Assembly: GCA_900763995.1 (NCBI GenBank)
Contig: CAAFMK010000034.1
Location: forward strand, 1-11,773
DNA: 11,773 bases
Direction: 5' to 3'
Source of the DNA: an uncultured Oscillospiraceae bacterium
GTDB lineage: Bacteria > Bacillota > Clostridia > Oscillospirales > Oscillospiraceae
Part shown: positions 11,430-11,773 of the stretch, one piece after another
How positions within the stretch are numbered: the stretch's first letter is position 1
Layout of the letters: the number at the start of each line of letters is the position of its first letter
The notes under the pieces: generated by a model
Told to the model about the DNA's origin: nothing
Databases searched by the model: none
The model's input: only the letters and a program-made list of their open reading frames with translations
Translations under genes and position numbers: made by a program

Positions 11430-11773
11430 GGCCTGCGACGGTTATTATCACGCTCGGACTATGGCTGTAAGAGAGCTTTCCTCCTTGTTATGCCATGACC
11501 GGATGCCATCCGATGTATTCCAGCCTGATATATTTCTGATAAACCGAAAACTCATCTATACAGCAAAAATGGGTTGGCCTGTTATGCGAGTGGCAGCTCT
11601 CAGAAAATATACCGCTGATGTAGCGGCTATTACGCCCAAAGAGGATCAAACTTAATGATTCGTATATGAGGTTGTCAAGGTGCAAGTGAAAGGATTTCCC
11701 TCGCACTTGCTACTGCCACTTTTTTAGAAAATCGCAACCAACATTTTTATTTTTCCTTCAATTTTTTTCAATC
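11430..11773. other. Right-edge region without a recognisable gene
   Basis: Neither strand has an ORF I can support; the ones over 60 codons lack ribosome sites and family motifs. The stretch has some structure: AGTGGCAG at 11589-11596 pairs with CTGCCACT at 11713-11720, directly before a T-run (11720-11725). Inside are CCGCT/AGCGG near 11612-11626 and GCAAGTG/CACTTGC near 11682-11710. This could be a plus-strand structured RNA with a terminator, but the outer pairing spans about 130 bases and may be chance. The last 50 bases are very AT-rich. Confidence 0.3.

Larger units (their letters stand above)
8211..11773. mobile_element. Integrative element, one end, continuing past the right edge
   Basis: A tRNA-proximal tyrosine integrase, excisionase-like HTH proteins, repeats resembling integrase arm sites, an abrupt change to AT-richer DNA and a MazF-type toxin together indicate a genomic island, ICE or prophage end at tRNA-Arg(CCT). 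The left boundary is uncertain. It may be the anticodon region of the broken tRNA (about 8196-8211), making the intact tRNA element-borne. Or it may be the 3' end of the intact tRNA (near 8338). No conjugation or phage structural genes are in the window, so the element type cannot be decided. Confidence 0.75.

Noticed and set aside
11488..11706. 72-codon minus-strand ORF near the right edge
   Set aside because: No ribosome site and no recognisable motif. It crosses the inverted repeats and looks like chance.
11242..11773. Group II intron or its fragment upstream of mazF
   Set aside because: No domain V-like hairpin, no GUGCG-type 5' end and no reverse-transcriptase coding sequence were seen.

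Overview
The window looks like a chromosomal segment of a GC-rich member of the Clostridia, most likely an Oscillospiraceae-type gut Firmicute. This is inference from the families present, strong AGGAGG-type ribosome sites, sigma-A-like promoters and the Clostridia-style MarR/ABC operon. Bases 1 to about 8.0 kb are visibly GC-rich. From about 8.34 kb to the right edge the DNA is AT-richer and carries integration genes.

Layout: (1) 1-238 has three hairpins, then the prfB promoter. (2) 239-1360 is prfB (release factor 2), read in one frame without the usual programmed frameshift, followed by a strong terminator. (3) 1411-1789 is a long leader with its own promoter and extensive predicted base pairing, ahead of mgtE (1790-3163, Mg2+ channel). 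(4) 3207-3578 is a small ORF of unknown function that runs through a 16-bp terminator hairpin and is probably a gene remnant. (5) 3575-7945 is a MarR regulator and two ABC half-transporters, packed as one operon behind a promoter with a palindromic operator. The two ABC subunits have complementary degenerate and canonical ATP sites, so they should form one heterodimeric exporter. The second subunit has an unusual duplicated insert between its membrane and ATPase domains.

(6) 7946-8386 holds a 15-bp inverted repeat with two DnaA-box-like sequences in its loop, a perfect-consensus promoter, a broken tRNA-Arg, an intact tRNA-Arg(CCT) and a terminator. (7) From here to the right edge is one end of an integrative element. 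It has a cluster of TTTGCTAAC-type repeats that look like integrase arm sites, a tyrosine recombinase, a protein with two tandem excisionase-type HTH repeats, a single-HTH excisionase-like protein, a MazF/PemK-type toxin, and a possible 33-residue ORF. All its genes are on the minus strand, with the integrase nearest the tRNA. The other end of the element lies outside the window.

The most interesting points are the unidentified structured mgtE leader, the chimeric tRNA next to an intact isoacceptor at the integration site, the arm-site repeats, the DnaA-box cluster at the tRNA promoter, and the duplicated linker in the ABC exporter. No clearly new defence or enzymatic system is visible.
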